A stretch of DNA of 64,000 bases. It comes from Syntrophorhabdus sp. PtaB.Bin027. Lineage in GTDB: Bacteria; Desulfobacterota; Syntrophorhabdia; Syntrophorhabdales; Syntrophorhabdaceae. The notes below the pieces were generated by a model. That model had not been told where the DNA came from and did not search any database. It was given only the letters and a program-made list of their open reading frames with translations. The translations under genes and the position numbers were made by a program. Shown here in pieces: positions 8,550 through 16,579 of this stretch. The stretch lies in NCBI GenBank assembly GCA_002067585.1, contig MVQO01000026.1, positions 25,966-89,965 of the forward strand. Direction: 5' to 3'. The stretch's first letter is position 1, and each line of letters begins with the position of its first letter.

Positions 8550-9174
8550 TATTTTTCAAACCCTTCTTGCATCATTTGGTCAACGAAACTGGTGGCCCGG
8601 TGAAACAGAGCTCGAAATAATAGTCGGAGCAATTCTCACTCAGAATACATCGTGGAAAAATGTCGAGAGGGCAATCAGCAACATGAAAGCCCATGGCGTG
8701 TTGAATGCAGATACCATTCAATCCATTCCTATTGAAAAATTAGAAGAAATCATCAAACCTTCTGGTTTTTATAAGCAAAAATCTGAAAGATTAAAAAGGG
8801 TTATCAGCATATTATTTAATGACAATCATAAATCCATAGAAAATTTGAGACTTTTTGATACTGAGTATTTGAGAACCCTGTTGCTTAATATTAATGGCAT
8901 TGGCCCTGAAACTGCAGACAGCATATTACTTTATGCATTTAACAGACCGATATTCGTAGTAGATGCATACACAAAACGTTTTGTAAAAAATCACCAATTA
9001 TACAATGGTAATAACAGATATGATAACGTACAGCAGTTTTTTATGGAGAACCTCCCACGCAATGAATACCTCTTTAATGAATTCCATGCGTTAATTGTAT
9101 ATTTATGTCAAAATTACTGCAAGAAGGTGCCAGAATGTTCTCACTGTCCTCTGAAATCAGAACTTAATATCTGA
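8524..9174 (+). CDS. HhH-GPD base-excision DNA glycosylase (endonuclease III-like)
   Basis: DNA repair enzyme of the helix-hairpin-helix GPD superfamily, 216 residues. Visible elements are the N-terminal helix with ILTQNTSWKNVERAI, the hairpin LLNINGIGPETADSILLYA with the catalytic Asp in FVVDAYTKRF, and a C-terminal cysteine set (CQNYCKKVPECSHC) that fits a [4Fe-4S] cluster loop, although the spacing differs from E. coli Nth (C-X6-C-X2-C-X5-C). The Lys of the bifunctional Nth (K120 in E. coli) is not obvious: the hairpin has a Glu (GIGPETADS). It may therefore be a monofunctional glycosylase of the MagIII / endonuclease III-domain type. It overlaps the thioesterase gene by 26 bases, which suggests coupled translation. 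Confidence 0.85.
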   Translation: MITKQKLLNIFQTLLASFGQRNWWPGETELEIIVGAILTQNTSWKNVERAISNMKAHGVLNADTIQSIPIEKLEEIIKPSGFYKQKSERLKRVISILFNDNHKSIENLRLFDTEYLRTLLLNINGIGPETADSILLYAFNRPIFVVDAYTKRFVKNHQLYNGNNRYDNVQQFFMENLPRNEYLFNEFHALIVYLCQNYCKKVPECSHCPLKSELNI

Positions 9175-9254
9175 AAATTGTGCCTTGGGAGAATTTTTTT
9201 GACTTAAATCTCAATCAAACCATTATCGTATAAACGATTGGAGGCTTTTCGTTC

Positions 9255-10298
9255 TTAGGAAATTCGCGATATCGTGATAACTTCCTTTCCTGATACCTTC
9301 CGTATATTGCCTAGAAGAAATACAGTTTCTCCATATTTCTCCAGTAGGTTCATTATAGCCTCGCTTTCGTTCTGATTTACAACGAGGACAAATCCGATAC
9401 CCATATTAAACGTTGAACACATTTCGTCAAATTGAACGTTGCCCATCTCTTGAATAAGTGGAAATATAGAGGGAATTCTGGCAGACGGTACATTCAGTTG
9501 TGCCCCAAGGCCTCTCGGGAGGATTCGTGATATATTCCCTGGAAGACCACCACCTGTAATGTGTGCCATTCCTTTTACTGTGTAACGTTCTAGAATTTGT
9601 TCAACCGATCTCACATAAATTCTTGTGGGCTTTAATAATTCTTCATAGAGAGGAATTTCCAGCCCTGTAACTATATCATGCAGTTTCAGTGAATGAACAT
9701 CAAAAAGTACTTTTCTTACAAGTGAATATCCATTGCTATGCAGTCCATTTGAAGCAAGTCCTATAATTACATCCCCTTCACATATTGTCGTCCCATTTAC
9801 AATTTTGTCTCTTTCAACAAAGCCTATCGCAAATCCAGCAAGATCGTATTCGCCATCTCGATAAAATGACGGCATTTCAGCAGTCTCTCCACCAATAAGT
9901 GCACAATCAGCCTGAGTACATCCATCACAGATCCCCATAATCACATCTTCATAAACTTTTTCTTCAATGTGACCAGTAGCAAAATAATCGAGGAAAAAGA
10001 ATGGTTTTGCACCCATGGTAAGTATGTCATTGACAGACATTGCAACAAGATCAATGCCTACTGTATCATGTTTATTCGCATTAAAAGCTATTTTCAACTT
10101 TGTCCCTACACCATCGGTTGAGCTTACCATTAAAGGATTGTTGTAACCTTTTGGTATTTCTGTAACTGCTGCAAAACCGCCTATCGTGTTCAGGACAAAA
10201 GGATTAAAGGTGCTACATATGTTGTGTTTGATTCTGTTCAGGACGTCATCGGCTTTTTTAATATCTACCCCAGCATCCTTATAGGTGGTAATTGCCAT
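9255..10298 (-). CDS. purM: Phosphoribosylformylglycinamidine cyclo-ligase
   Basis: AIR synthetase, fifth step of de novo purine synthesis: closes the imidazole ring of FGAM with ATP to give AIR. It is full length (347 residues; usual about 345). Family motifs include SSTDGVGTKLKIAF, VGIDLVAMSVNDIL, CDGCTQADCALIGGETAEMP, GLHSNGYSLVRK and HITGGGLPGNISRILP. It begins with MAITTYKDAGVD at 10298 and stands alone, convergent with the glycosylase gene upstream and divergent from the por operon; no other pur gene is near. Confidence 0.96.
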   Translation of the reverse strand: MAITTYKDAGVDIKKADDVLNRIKHNICSTFNPFVLNTIGGFAAVTEIPKGYNNPLMVSSTDGVGTKLKIAFNANKHDTVGIDLVAMSVNDILTMGAKPFFFLDYFATGHIEEKVYEDVIMGICDGCTQADCALIGGETAEMPSFYRDGEYDLAGFAIGFVERDKIVNGTTICEGDVIIGLASNGLHSNGYSLVRKVLFDVHSLKLHDIVTGLEIPLYEELLKPTRIYVRSVEQILERYTVKGMAHITGGGLPGNISRILPRGLGAQLNVPSARIPSIFPLIQEMGNVQFDEMCSTFNMGIGFVLVVNQNESEAIMNLLEKYGETVFLLGNIRKVSGKEVITISRIS

Positions 10299-10403
10299 GC
10301 GTTTAATCTAAAATGTTGGCTCACGAAAGTCAAGAATACAATAAAATATTACAATTAACACTACTTCACTATTTACATTTTCGGCTAAAAATGTTAATAA
10401 AAA

Positions 10404-10473
10404 CCTCACGTGAATGCTTTAAGTAATACACCTTATATACCTTATAATTTGTGTGTTATTTCACGTTTTGAGG
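10404..10473. repeat. Interrupted inverted repeat in the por promoter region
   Basis: CCTCACGTGAA (10404-10414) is mirrored by TTCACG plus TTT plus TGAGG (10460-10473), giving an 11-base-pair arm with a 3-base bulge and a 45-base interval. It lies 72-141 bases upstream of porD and could be a pair of operator half-sites for a regulator of the oxidoreductase operon. No sequence-based regulator assignment is possible. Confidence 0.3.
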
Positions 10474-10544
10474 CTTTATCTTTCCAATCAATATTTGTTT
10501 GTGGTTTTATCTGCAAACGTTAATCATCTATAGGGAGACTCTTT

Positions 10545-10838
10545 ATGGCGAAACCAATGGATCAATACAAATGGCACGAGCTTAACTTAGGCTGTGTCAT
10601 AGAAGATGTTGGCAATGCACAAGAGTACAAAACGGGGGACTGGCGATCGCAAAAACCCGTTCATGATAACACAAAGTGCACTCGATGTGCCCTTTGCTGG
10701 CTCTTTTGCCCTGACTCAGCTGTCTTTGAAATTGAGGATGAATACTTCGATACCAACCTGGATTACTGCAAAGGTTGTGGCATCTGTGCAAAAGAGTGCC
10801 CGGCTGATGCCATCACCATGGTAGAGGAGGAAAGATGA
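10545..10838 (+). CDS. porD: 2-oxoacid:ferredoxin oxidoreductase, delta (ferredoxin-like) subunit
   Basis: Electron-transfer subunit that wires the thiamine enzyme to external ferredoxin. It is 97 residues with two [4Fe-4S] motifs: CTRCALCWLFCP and CKGCGICAKECP, near residues 45-56 and 75-86. The N-terminal extension (NLGCVIEDVGNAQEYKTGDW) is typical of PorD rather than a free ferredoxin. The start is well supported by AGGGAGA upstream of ATG 10545. It overlaps porA by 4 bases. The gamma subunit gene that normally precedes porD is absent here. Confidence 0.9.
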   Translation: MAKPMDQYKWHELNLGCVIEDVGNAQEYKTGDWRSQKPVHDNTKCTRCALCWLFCPDSAVFEIEDEYFDTNLDYCKGCGICAKECPADAITMVEEER

Positions 10839-11992
10839 CGATGAAGAAAGGTATTGAAGTATCTATCGCTATAGCAGACGCAGCCAAGCTTGCACGTGTT
10901 GAAGTTATTGCAGCCTATCCCATCACTCCTCAAACCCATATTGTTGAGCACCTCTCTGAAATAGTTGCAAATGGAGAACTGGAAGCAAAATATATAAACG
11001 TTGAATCAGAACATTCCGCCATGTCCGCCTGTTGTGGTGCTTCTGCTACAGGGGCACGCACTTTTACATCGACAAGCGCACAAGGTTTGGAGCTGATGCA
11101 CGAGATTCTCTTCATTGCCTCGGGAATGCGATTTCCAATTGTCATGGCCACTGTCAACCGTGCCCTTTCATCCCCCCTCTCAATCTGGGGTGATCAGTCC
11201 GATGTGATGGCAGCGAGAGATTCAGGCTGGATTATGCTATTTTGCGAAAATGGTCAAGAAGCTGTGGACTCGACCATAATGGCTTTTAAGATAGCAGAAG
11301 ATAGAAGGGTCCTTCTCCCTGTAATGATCAACCTTGATGGTTTTTCACTTTCCCACGTCATAGAACCAATTTTGCTGCCTCCCCAGGAAGATGTTGATGC
11401 CTTTTTACCTTCCTATAATCCTGTCTACACCCTCCATCCAGATAAACCTGTTACTATGGGTGCTTATGGTATGCCGGAAATTTACACAGAAGCCAAGTTT
11501 GCTCAGGAAACGGCTTTAAGGAATTCCAAGGTTGTCATTGATGAAGTTTTGGAAGACTTTGGAAAAAAATTTGGCAGGTCTTATAAGGCAGTTGAGAAAT
11601 ATAATAATGATAAAACTGAATTCGCATTCATTGGTTTAGGCTCAATATGTGAGAATATTAAAACCTCTATTGACTATCTAAAGGACGAAGGAAAGGAAGC
11701 AGGCCTTGTGCAGCTTCGTCTATTCCGACCATTTCCAAAAGACGATTTCCTGAAGGCTATTGAAGGGAAAAAGCGCCTTGCAATTATTGAAAGGGCAATG
11801 CCGGGCGGGGCCACTTACGGTCCCCTATTCAATGAAATTGCAGCCCTTGCTCATACCCATGGTCTTGACATAGCGCTTGAAAACTATATTTGTGGCCTTG
11901 GAGGTAGAGATGTACAACCAGAGGAGTTCATGGATGTTTTTACGTCTCCCCAATCGGGGAAAAATATCACTGTTTTAGGGGTGAGAGAATGA
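10835..11992 (+). CDS. porA: 2-oxoacid (pyruvate):ferredoxin oxidoreductase, alpha subunit
   Basis: Alpha subunit carrying the pyrimidine-binding half of the thiamine diphosphate site. The N-terminus has the signature AYPITPQT (about residues 30-37), followed by the EHSAMSACCGASATGART and TSAQGLELMHEILFIASGMR segments that shape the active site, and RALSSPLSIWGDQSD. At 385 residues it has standard length. Pyruvate is the likely substrate since the PorA type fits best, and it would connect acetyl-CoA made by CODH/ACS to pyruvate, but other 2-oxoacids cannot be excluded. Overlaps porD and porB by 4 bases each. Confidence 0.9.
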   Translation: MTMKKGIEVSIAIADAAKLARVEVIAAYPITPQTHIVEHLSEIVANGELEAKYINVESEHSAMSACCGASATGARTFTSTSAQGLELMHEILFIASGMRFPIVMATVNRALSSPLSIWGDQSDVMAARDSGWIMLFCENGQEAVDSTIMAFKIAEDRRVLLPVMINLDGFSLSHVIEPILLPPQEDVDAFLPSYNPVYTLHPDKPVTMGAYGMPEIYTEAKFAQETALRNSKVVIDEVLEDFGKKFGRSYKAVEKYNNDKTEFAFIGLGSICENIKTSIDYLKDEGKEAGLVQLRLFRPFPKDDFLKAIEGKKRLAIIERAMPGGATYGPLFNEIAALAHTHGLDIALENYICGLGGRDVQPEEFMDVFTSPQSGKNITVLGVRE

Positions 11993-12915
11993 GATTGAAA
12001 AAAATATATTCATATACAGATCATCCAGAAGTTGAATATGCCGTGTCAGGACATCGTGCCTGTCAGGGCTGCGCAGAGATATTAGGACTTCGTTTGGCCC
12101 TGAAGGTTTTTGGTAAGGATACTATTATGACCATGGCCACTGGTTGTATGGAAATCATTTCTACCCCTTTTCCTCTAACCGACTGGACAATACCGTGGAT
12201 TCACGTGGCCTTCGAGAATGCTGCTGCAGTCGCCTCCGGTGTTGAATCAGCATTAAAAATACTCATGGAAAAGGGCAAGATTCCAAAAAAAGACATTCAT
12301 GTCATTGCAAGTGCCGGTGATGGCGGGACGAGTGATATAGGTTTGCAGGCATTGTCTGGAGCTCTGGAACGAGGTCACAAATTCACGTATATCTGCGTTG
12401 ATAATGAAGCTTATATGAATACAGGCATACAAAGGTCATCTGCTACACCTTTCGGCGCCATGACGACCACCAGTCCTCCGGGCAAGAAAAGCATGGGTCA
12501 GGCAACGTGGAAGAAAAACATGCCTAAAATTGCAGCAGCCCATAATATCCCTTATGTTGCAACTGCTTGTCCCTCTTATCCTTTCGATCTCATGGAAAAG
12601 GCTAAGAAGGCTAAGAACACAAATGGTCCCTCGTACCTTCACATCCTTTCCGTCTGTCCGACCGGATGGAGAATACCAACAGAGGCTGCAATAGAATATG
12701 GGAGACTTGCAGTAAGAAGTGGTGCATTTCCTCTCTATGAGGTTGAAAACGGAAAGTACAGGATTACTCAAAAAACTGATCGCCTGATACCAATATCTGA
12801 GTATCTGAAAGGCCAGGGGAGATTCCGTCACCTTACTGACGATATTATTGAAAATATTCAGACACGTATAAGTGCAGAGTGGGAAGAACTGAAGTTTCTG
12901 TCGGGGATTAAGTAA
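11989..12915 (+). CDS. porB: 2-oxoacid (pyruvate):ferredoxin oxidoreductase, beta subunit
   Basis: Beta subunit, binding the diphosphate and Mg2+ of thiamine diphosphate and one [4Fe-4S] cluster. The N-terminus has the cluster cysteines CQGC with a later Cys in TMATGCMEI; the TPP motif is AGDGGTSDIGLQALSGALER running on to DNEAYMNTGIQRS. At 308 residues it has the usual length. The three genes overlap in ATGA steps, so the operon is tightly coupled. It ends 17 bases before the convergent pilU gene, with no obvious terminator between. Confidence 0.9.
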   Translation: MRLKKIYSYTDHPEVEYAVSGHRACQGCAEILGLRLALKVFGKDTIMTMATGCMEIISTPFPLTDWTIPWIHVAFENAAAVASGVESALKILMEKGKIPKKDIHVIASAGDGGTSDIGLQALSGALERGHKFTYICVDNEAYMNTGIQRSSATPFGAMTTTSPPGKKSMGQATWKKNMPKIAAAHNIPYVATACPSYPFDLMEKAKKAKNTNGPSYLHILSVCPTGWRIPTEAAIEYGRLAVRSGAFPLYEVENGKYRITQKTDRLIPISEYLKGQGRFRHLTDDIIENIQTRISAEWEELKFLSGIK

Positions 12916-12932
12916 GGCTGCGGAGTTAATTT

Positions 12933-14063
12933 TCAGAATTTCGAAAAATCGTCTACTTTAAGTTTGAACCCCGGATCTTTTCTCTCAGTATCCTCCTTTT
13001 TGATCTGAGACATCTTTATGCGTAATCTCACATCGTTCGGGCTGTCTGCATAAGCAACAGCCGTATTGTAATCAATTCTCCCAGCCATATACAGGTCAAA
13101 TATGTGTTGGTCAAACGTTTGCATGCCCTCATTATAAGACTGGGCCATTGTATCTTTTAAAACACCAATTTCACCTTTTAAAATGAGGTCTTTGACCCTC
13201 GGCGTATCGAGAAGTATCTCAAAGGCTGCAACTCTTGTACCATCTATTGATGGGAGCAGACGTTGTGAAATTATAGCCCTAAGGTTGAGAGAGAGCTGCA
13301 TATAAATCTGGAGGTGTCTCTCTATGGGGAAAAAATTGAGTATGCGCTCCATTGCTTGGTTTGCATTATTTGAGTGCAAGGTTGCCAACGCGAGGTGTCC
13401 GGTCTCAGCAAACGTGATGGCATCTTCCATGGTCTCTGCATCCCTGATTTCACCAATAAGAATTACATCTGGCGCCTGCCTCATTGTATTTTTAAGTGCA
13501 TTGAGAAAGCTGTGGGTGTCAAAGCCCACTTCACGCTGAGTAATGACGCTCATTTTATGCTCATGAACAAATTCGATGGGGTCCTCAATGCTAATAATAT
13601 GCCCACGTTGATTAAGATTTCTATAGTCTATCATTGCAGCAAGACTCGTCGATTTACCACTCCCAGTGGCACCAACAACGAGAACGAGACCTCTCTTTGT
13701 CATCACAATATCCTTCAAGATTTGCGGTAATCCAAGATCATCAATGGTTTTAATTTGTACCTTGATTTGACGGATAACCATCCCGACATAACCTCTCTGA
13801 CGAAAGATATTGACTCTAAATCTACCTAGCTCTGGGTAATAGAGAGCCAGGTTCATTTCGAGAGTTTCTTCAAAAATTTTTCTCTGACGTTCGTTCATTG
13901 CCCGATACGCCATAGCCTCAGTATCATCAGGTTCCAATACATCCCCTGTATATGGATACACTACGCCCTCAATACGAAACATGGGTGGAACACCAACAGT
14001 TATATAAATATCCGACGCATCTTTCTCAACCATGTATTTTAAATACCAAGTTAGATCTTCCAT
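12933..14063 (-). CDS. pilU: Type IV pilus twitching ATPase, PilU type
   Basis: Hexameric secretion-type ATPase that assists pilus retraction from the cytoplasmic face. The N-terminus EDLTWYLKYMVEKDASDIYI and the C-terminal region (SYNEGMQTFDQHIFDLYMAG then ADSPNDVRLRIKM) are PilU-like rather than PilT-like. Walker A is GATGSGKST, the Asp box contains ISIEDPIEFVHEH, Walker B is LIGEIRD, and a His box is present (TGHLALATLHSNN). It is 376 residues. It follows pilT by 4 bases on the same strand, so both form one unit with scpB and miaA upstream. Confidence 0.9.
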   Translation of the reverse strand: MEDLTWYLKYMVEKDASDIYITVGVPPMFRIEGVVYPYTGDVLEPDDTEAMAYRAMNERQRKIFEETLEMNLALYYPELGRFRVNIFRQRGYVGMVIRQIKVQIKTIDDLGLPQILKDIVMTKRGLVLVVGATGSGKSTSLAAMIDYRNLNQRGHIISIEDPIEFVHEHKMSVITQREVGFDTHSFLNALKNTMRQAPDVILIGEIRDAETMEDAITFAETGHLALATLHSNNANQAMERILNFFPIERHLQIYMQLSLNLRAIISQRLLPSIDGTRVAAFEILLDTPRVKDLILKGEIGVLKDTMAQSYNEGMQTFDQHIFDLYMAGRIDYNTAVAYADSPNDVRLRIKMSQIKKEDTERKDPGFKLKVDDFSKF

Positions 14064-14067
14064 TTTC

Positions 14068-15102
14068 TCACCTCTGAACCTTTGAGAGATAGAAAGATAC
14101 CTCGTCTTTGCTTACAAGGTTTCTGTCAACAAGATCTTGAACTGAGGATTCCATAGTCTGCATTCCTATTCCTCTGCTGGTCTGCATTACAGAAGGAATC
14201 TGAAATATCTTATTTTCCCTAATCAGGTTTCTTACCGCTGGATTTGATATCATAATCTCAAAGGCAGCTACACGCCCTTTTCCATCTCTTTTTTTGAATA
14301 AGACCTGAGAAACGATGGCCTGTAACGACTCGGCAATCATTGAACGAACCTGGTTTTGCTGTTCTGCTGGAAAAACATCGACGATTCTATCTATCGTGTT
14401 TGGCGCACCGCTCGTATGAAGGGTTGCAAAAACGAGGTGGCCTGTTTCTGCGGCTGTAAGGGCAAGAGATATGGTTTCAAGATCTCTCATTTCACCTACA
14501 AGGATTACATCTGGGTCTTCACGAAGGGTGCTCCTTAATGCATTTGCAAAACTATGGGTATGGGGCCCCAATTCCCTTTGATTTACGAGACAGTTTTTTG
14601 ATACATGAACAAATTCGATCGGATCTTCGATGGTGATTATGTGGCTCTTGAACTCATTGTTAATAAGATCGATCATCGCAGCAAGGGTAGTTGATTTTCC
14701 GGTACCAGTTGGACCCGTAACAAGTACCAGGCCTTTCTCAAGCCTTGATACTGCTTTCAACACATTTGGCAAACCAAGCTGTTCAAAGGAAGGAATTATA
14801 CTTGGAATTGTCCTAAAAACTGCAGCATCACCCCTTTGCTGCTTGAAAACATTACATCGAAACCGACCATACCCTCCAAGATCGAAAGAAAAGTCAAGTT
14901 CAAGGTGCTCTTCATAAGTCTTTCTCTGAAAATCATTCAGGATTCCATAAATCATGTTATGTACATCTTCCCTGTCAAGATGTGGTAATTCGACCTTTCT
15001 CATCTCTCCGTTAATTCGTATAAACGGTTGTTCTCCAGAGCTGATGTGAAGGTCTGATCCTTTGTTTTCTACTGCAAAGATAAGAAGTTCTGATATATCC
15101 AC
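14068..15102 (-). CDS. pilT: Type IV pilus retraction ATPase
   Basis: Retraction motor for type IV pili (twitching, surface contact). It is 344 residues, the standard PilT size. Visible are the N-terminal PAS-like domain (SDLHISSGEQPFIRINGEMR), Walker A GPTGTGKST, Asp box (TIEDPIEFVHVSKN), Walker B (LVGEMRDLE), His box (TGHLVFATLHTSG), and the C-terminal AIRNLIRE-type motif (here AVRNLIRENK) required for retraction. It starts 9 bases after the scpB stop codon. No pilin or assembly genes lie in the window. Confidence 0.94.
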   Translation of the reverse strand: MDISELLIFAVENKGSDLHISSGEQPFIRINGEMRKVELPHLDREDVHNMIYGILNDFQRKTYEEHLELDFSFDLGGYGRFRCNVFKQQRGDAAVFRTIPSIIPSFEQLGLPNVLKAVSRLEKGLVLVTGPTGTGKSTTLAAMIDLINNEFKSHIITIEDPIEFVHVSKNCLVNQRELGPHTHSFANALRSTLREDPDVILVGEMRDLETISLALTAAETGHLVFATLHTSGAPNTIDRIVDVFPAEQQNQVRSMIAESLQAIVSQVLFKKRDGKGRVAAFEIMISNPAVRNLIRENKIFQIPSVMQTSRGIGMQTMESSVQDLVDRNLVSKDEVSFYLSKVQR

Positions 15103-15111
15103 GTTATCCCC

Positions 15112-15633
15112 CTAGTTTTCTAAGGCTTCTATTTCTTTTAATGTCGGCAAATCTCCGATATCCTTAAGCCCATATACCTCGAGGAATGTCTCTGTTGTTC
15201 TAAATACTATCGGTTTTCCAAAATCGTCCGTACGACCGGCAATTTCTATCAGCTTTCTCTCAAGAAGTTGTTTAATCATCCTTGTTGAATCGACCCCTCT
15301 GATCATATCAACCTCTCTTTTGGTAATGGGTTGTTTATATGCTATGAGTGAAAGCGCTTCAAGCATAGGCCTCGTTAAACCTATTTCTCTTTCTTTTACA
15401 AATTTTGAAACCCACTCACGAAAGATAATCTTCGTTCTCATCTGGTAACCGCCAGATACAATTACTATTTCAATAGCCCTGTCAGAATGACTATATTCCT
15501 CTATCAACTCTTCCAGTGCATGGAGAACTTCTTCACTGCTGTAAATTGCCAGTTTCTTGACAAGCATTTTCAGTTTCAAAGGCCTGGAGGAGGAGAAGAG
15601 TACTGCTTCGATAATGCGCTTTAATTCAATCAT
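15112..15633 (-). CDS. scpB: Segregation and condensation protein B
   Basis: Subunit of the SMC-ScpAB condensin complex, binding ScpA as a dimer to organise the chromosome. It is 173 residues with two winged-helix domains; the family is recognised from KRIIEAVLFSSSRPLKLKML, the LTRPMLEALSLIAYKQPITK segment and IRGVDSTRMIKQLLERKLIE. It overlaps the miaA gene by 4 bases. scpA and smc are not adjacent, whereas scpA usually precedes scpB. Confidence 0.92.
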   Translation of the reverse strand: MIELKRIIEAVLFSSSRPLKLKMLVKKLAIYSSEEVLHALEELIEEYSHSDRAIEIVIVSGGYQMRTKIIFREWVSKFVKEREIGLTRPMLEALSLIAYKQPITKREVDMIRGVDSTRMIKQLLERKLIEIAGRTDDFGKPIVFRTTETFLEVYGLKDIGDLPTLKEIEALEN

Positions 15634-16550
15634 GCTAAAAAATCGATGACTCTTTTTTTAATTTTATTGTATTCTTCTGGATACTCATACCAGATTATGT
15701 CTTTTTCGCTGCGGAACCAGGTGAACTGCCGTTTTGCATAATGCCGCGTAAATTTTTTTATATCTTTTACCATATCGTCATAGGTAATGGAATCATGAAC
15801 ATACTGTAAAATCTCCCTGTATCCAATAGATGTAAAAGGCTTCAACCTTTCATCAAAACCCATAGCAAGAATGCCCCTTACCTCCTCAACCCACCCATTT
15901 TCAAGCATTTCTTCAACTCTTCTATCGATTCTTCTAAAAAGCTCGTATCTTGGTTTTGTTAAACCAATTTTTAATACCCTATAGCGAGGAACTCTAAAAC
16001 CATGTGTTTTTGACCATGCAGACATTGAAAGTCCTGTTATTTGGAATACCTCCATAGCCCTAACCATTCTTCGTTTATCACGGAAGCTGATCTTTAAACC
16101 ATATTCAGGATCAACTTTTTTGACTTTATCGTAAAAACTTAAAGGGTTATTATCATATTCCTCTTCTAATTTTTTTCTCAGCTTTTTGTCACTCTGGACC
16201 TTAAAGAGGCCATAGATCAGAGCACGGATATACAACCCAGTGCCACCAACAACAATGGGTATTTTCCCCCGTGTCCATATCTCAAAGATTGCCCGGTCTG
16301 CCATATTCATAAAAATGGCAGCATTAAATTCCTCGTAAGGCTCCATGATATCAATTAGATGATGTGGAACAATTCGTTGAGATTCATTTGCCTGTTTAGC
16401 AGTTCCAATGTTGAAATGTTTAAAAACCTGCATTGAATCAGCGTTAATGATTTCTCCATTAAATTCTTGAGCCATATTCATTGCAAGTTCTGACTTTCCT
16501 GTACAGGTGGGACCCACTATTGTCACTATTTTGCTTCCGTTTGCTAACAT
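15630..16550 (-). CDS. miaA: tRNA dimethylallyltransferase
   Basis: Adds a dimethylallyl group to N6 of A37 in tRNAs reading UNN codons. The P-loop GPTCTGKS is followed by ADSMQVFKHFNIGTAKQ, HHLIDIMEPYEEFNAA, the VVGGTGLYIRALI segment, and the tRNA-binding C-terminal region (FTSIGYREI, then TRHYAKRQFTWFRSEK). The frame extends to 16589, but the ATG at 16550 gives the usual short N-terminus and avoids overlapping the divergent penicillin-binding protein gene at 16580, so I use it; 306 residues matches the family. Only 29 bases separate the two divergent start codons, so promoters must lie inside one of the genes or upstream. Confidence 0.93.
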   Translation of the reverse strand: MLANGSKIVTIVGPTCTGKSELAMNMAQEFNGEIINADSMQVFKHFNIGTAKQANESQRIVPHHLIDIMEPYEEFNAAIFMNMADRAIFEIWTRGKIPIVVGGTGLYIRALIYGLFKVQSDKKLRKKLEEEYDNNPLSFYDKVKKVDPEYGLKISFRDKRRMVRAMEVFQITGLSMSAWSKTHGFRVPRYRVLKIGLTKPRYELFRRIDRRVEEMLENGWVEEVRGILAMGFDERLKPFTSIGYREILQYVHDSITYDDMVKDIKKFTRHYAKRQFTWFRSEKDIIWYEYPEEYNKIKKRVIDFLA

Positions 16551-16579
16551 TGAAGCTATACAGTATAATAAGATACGCA

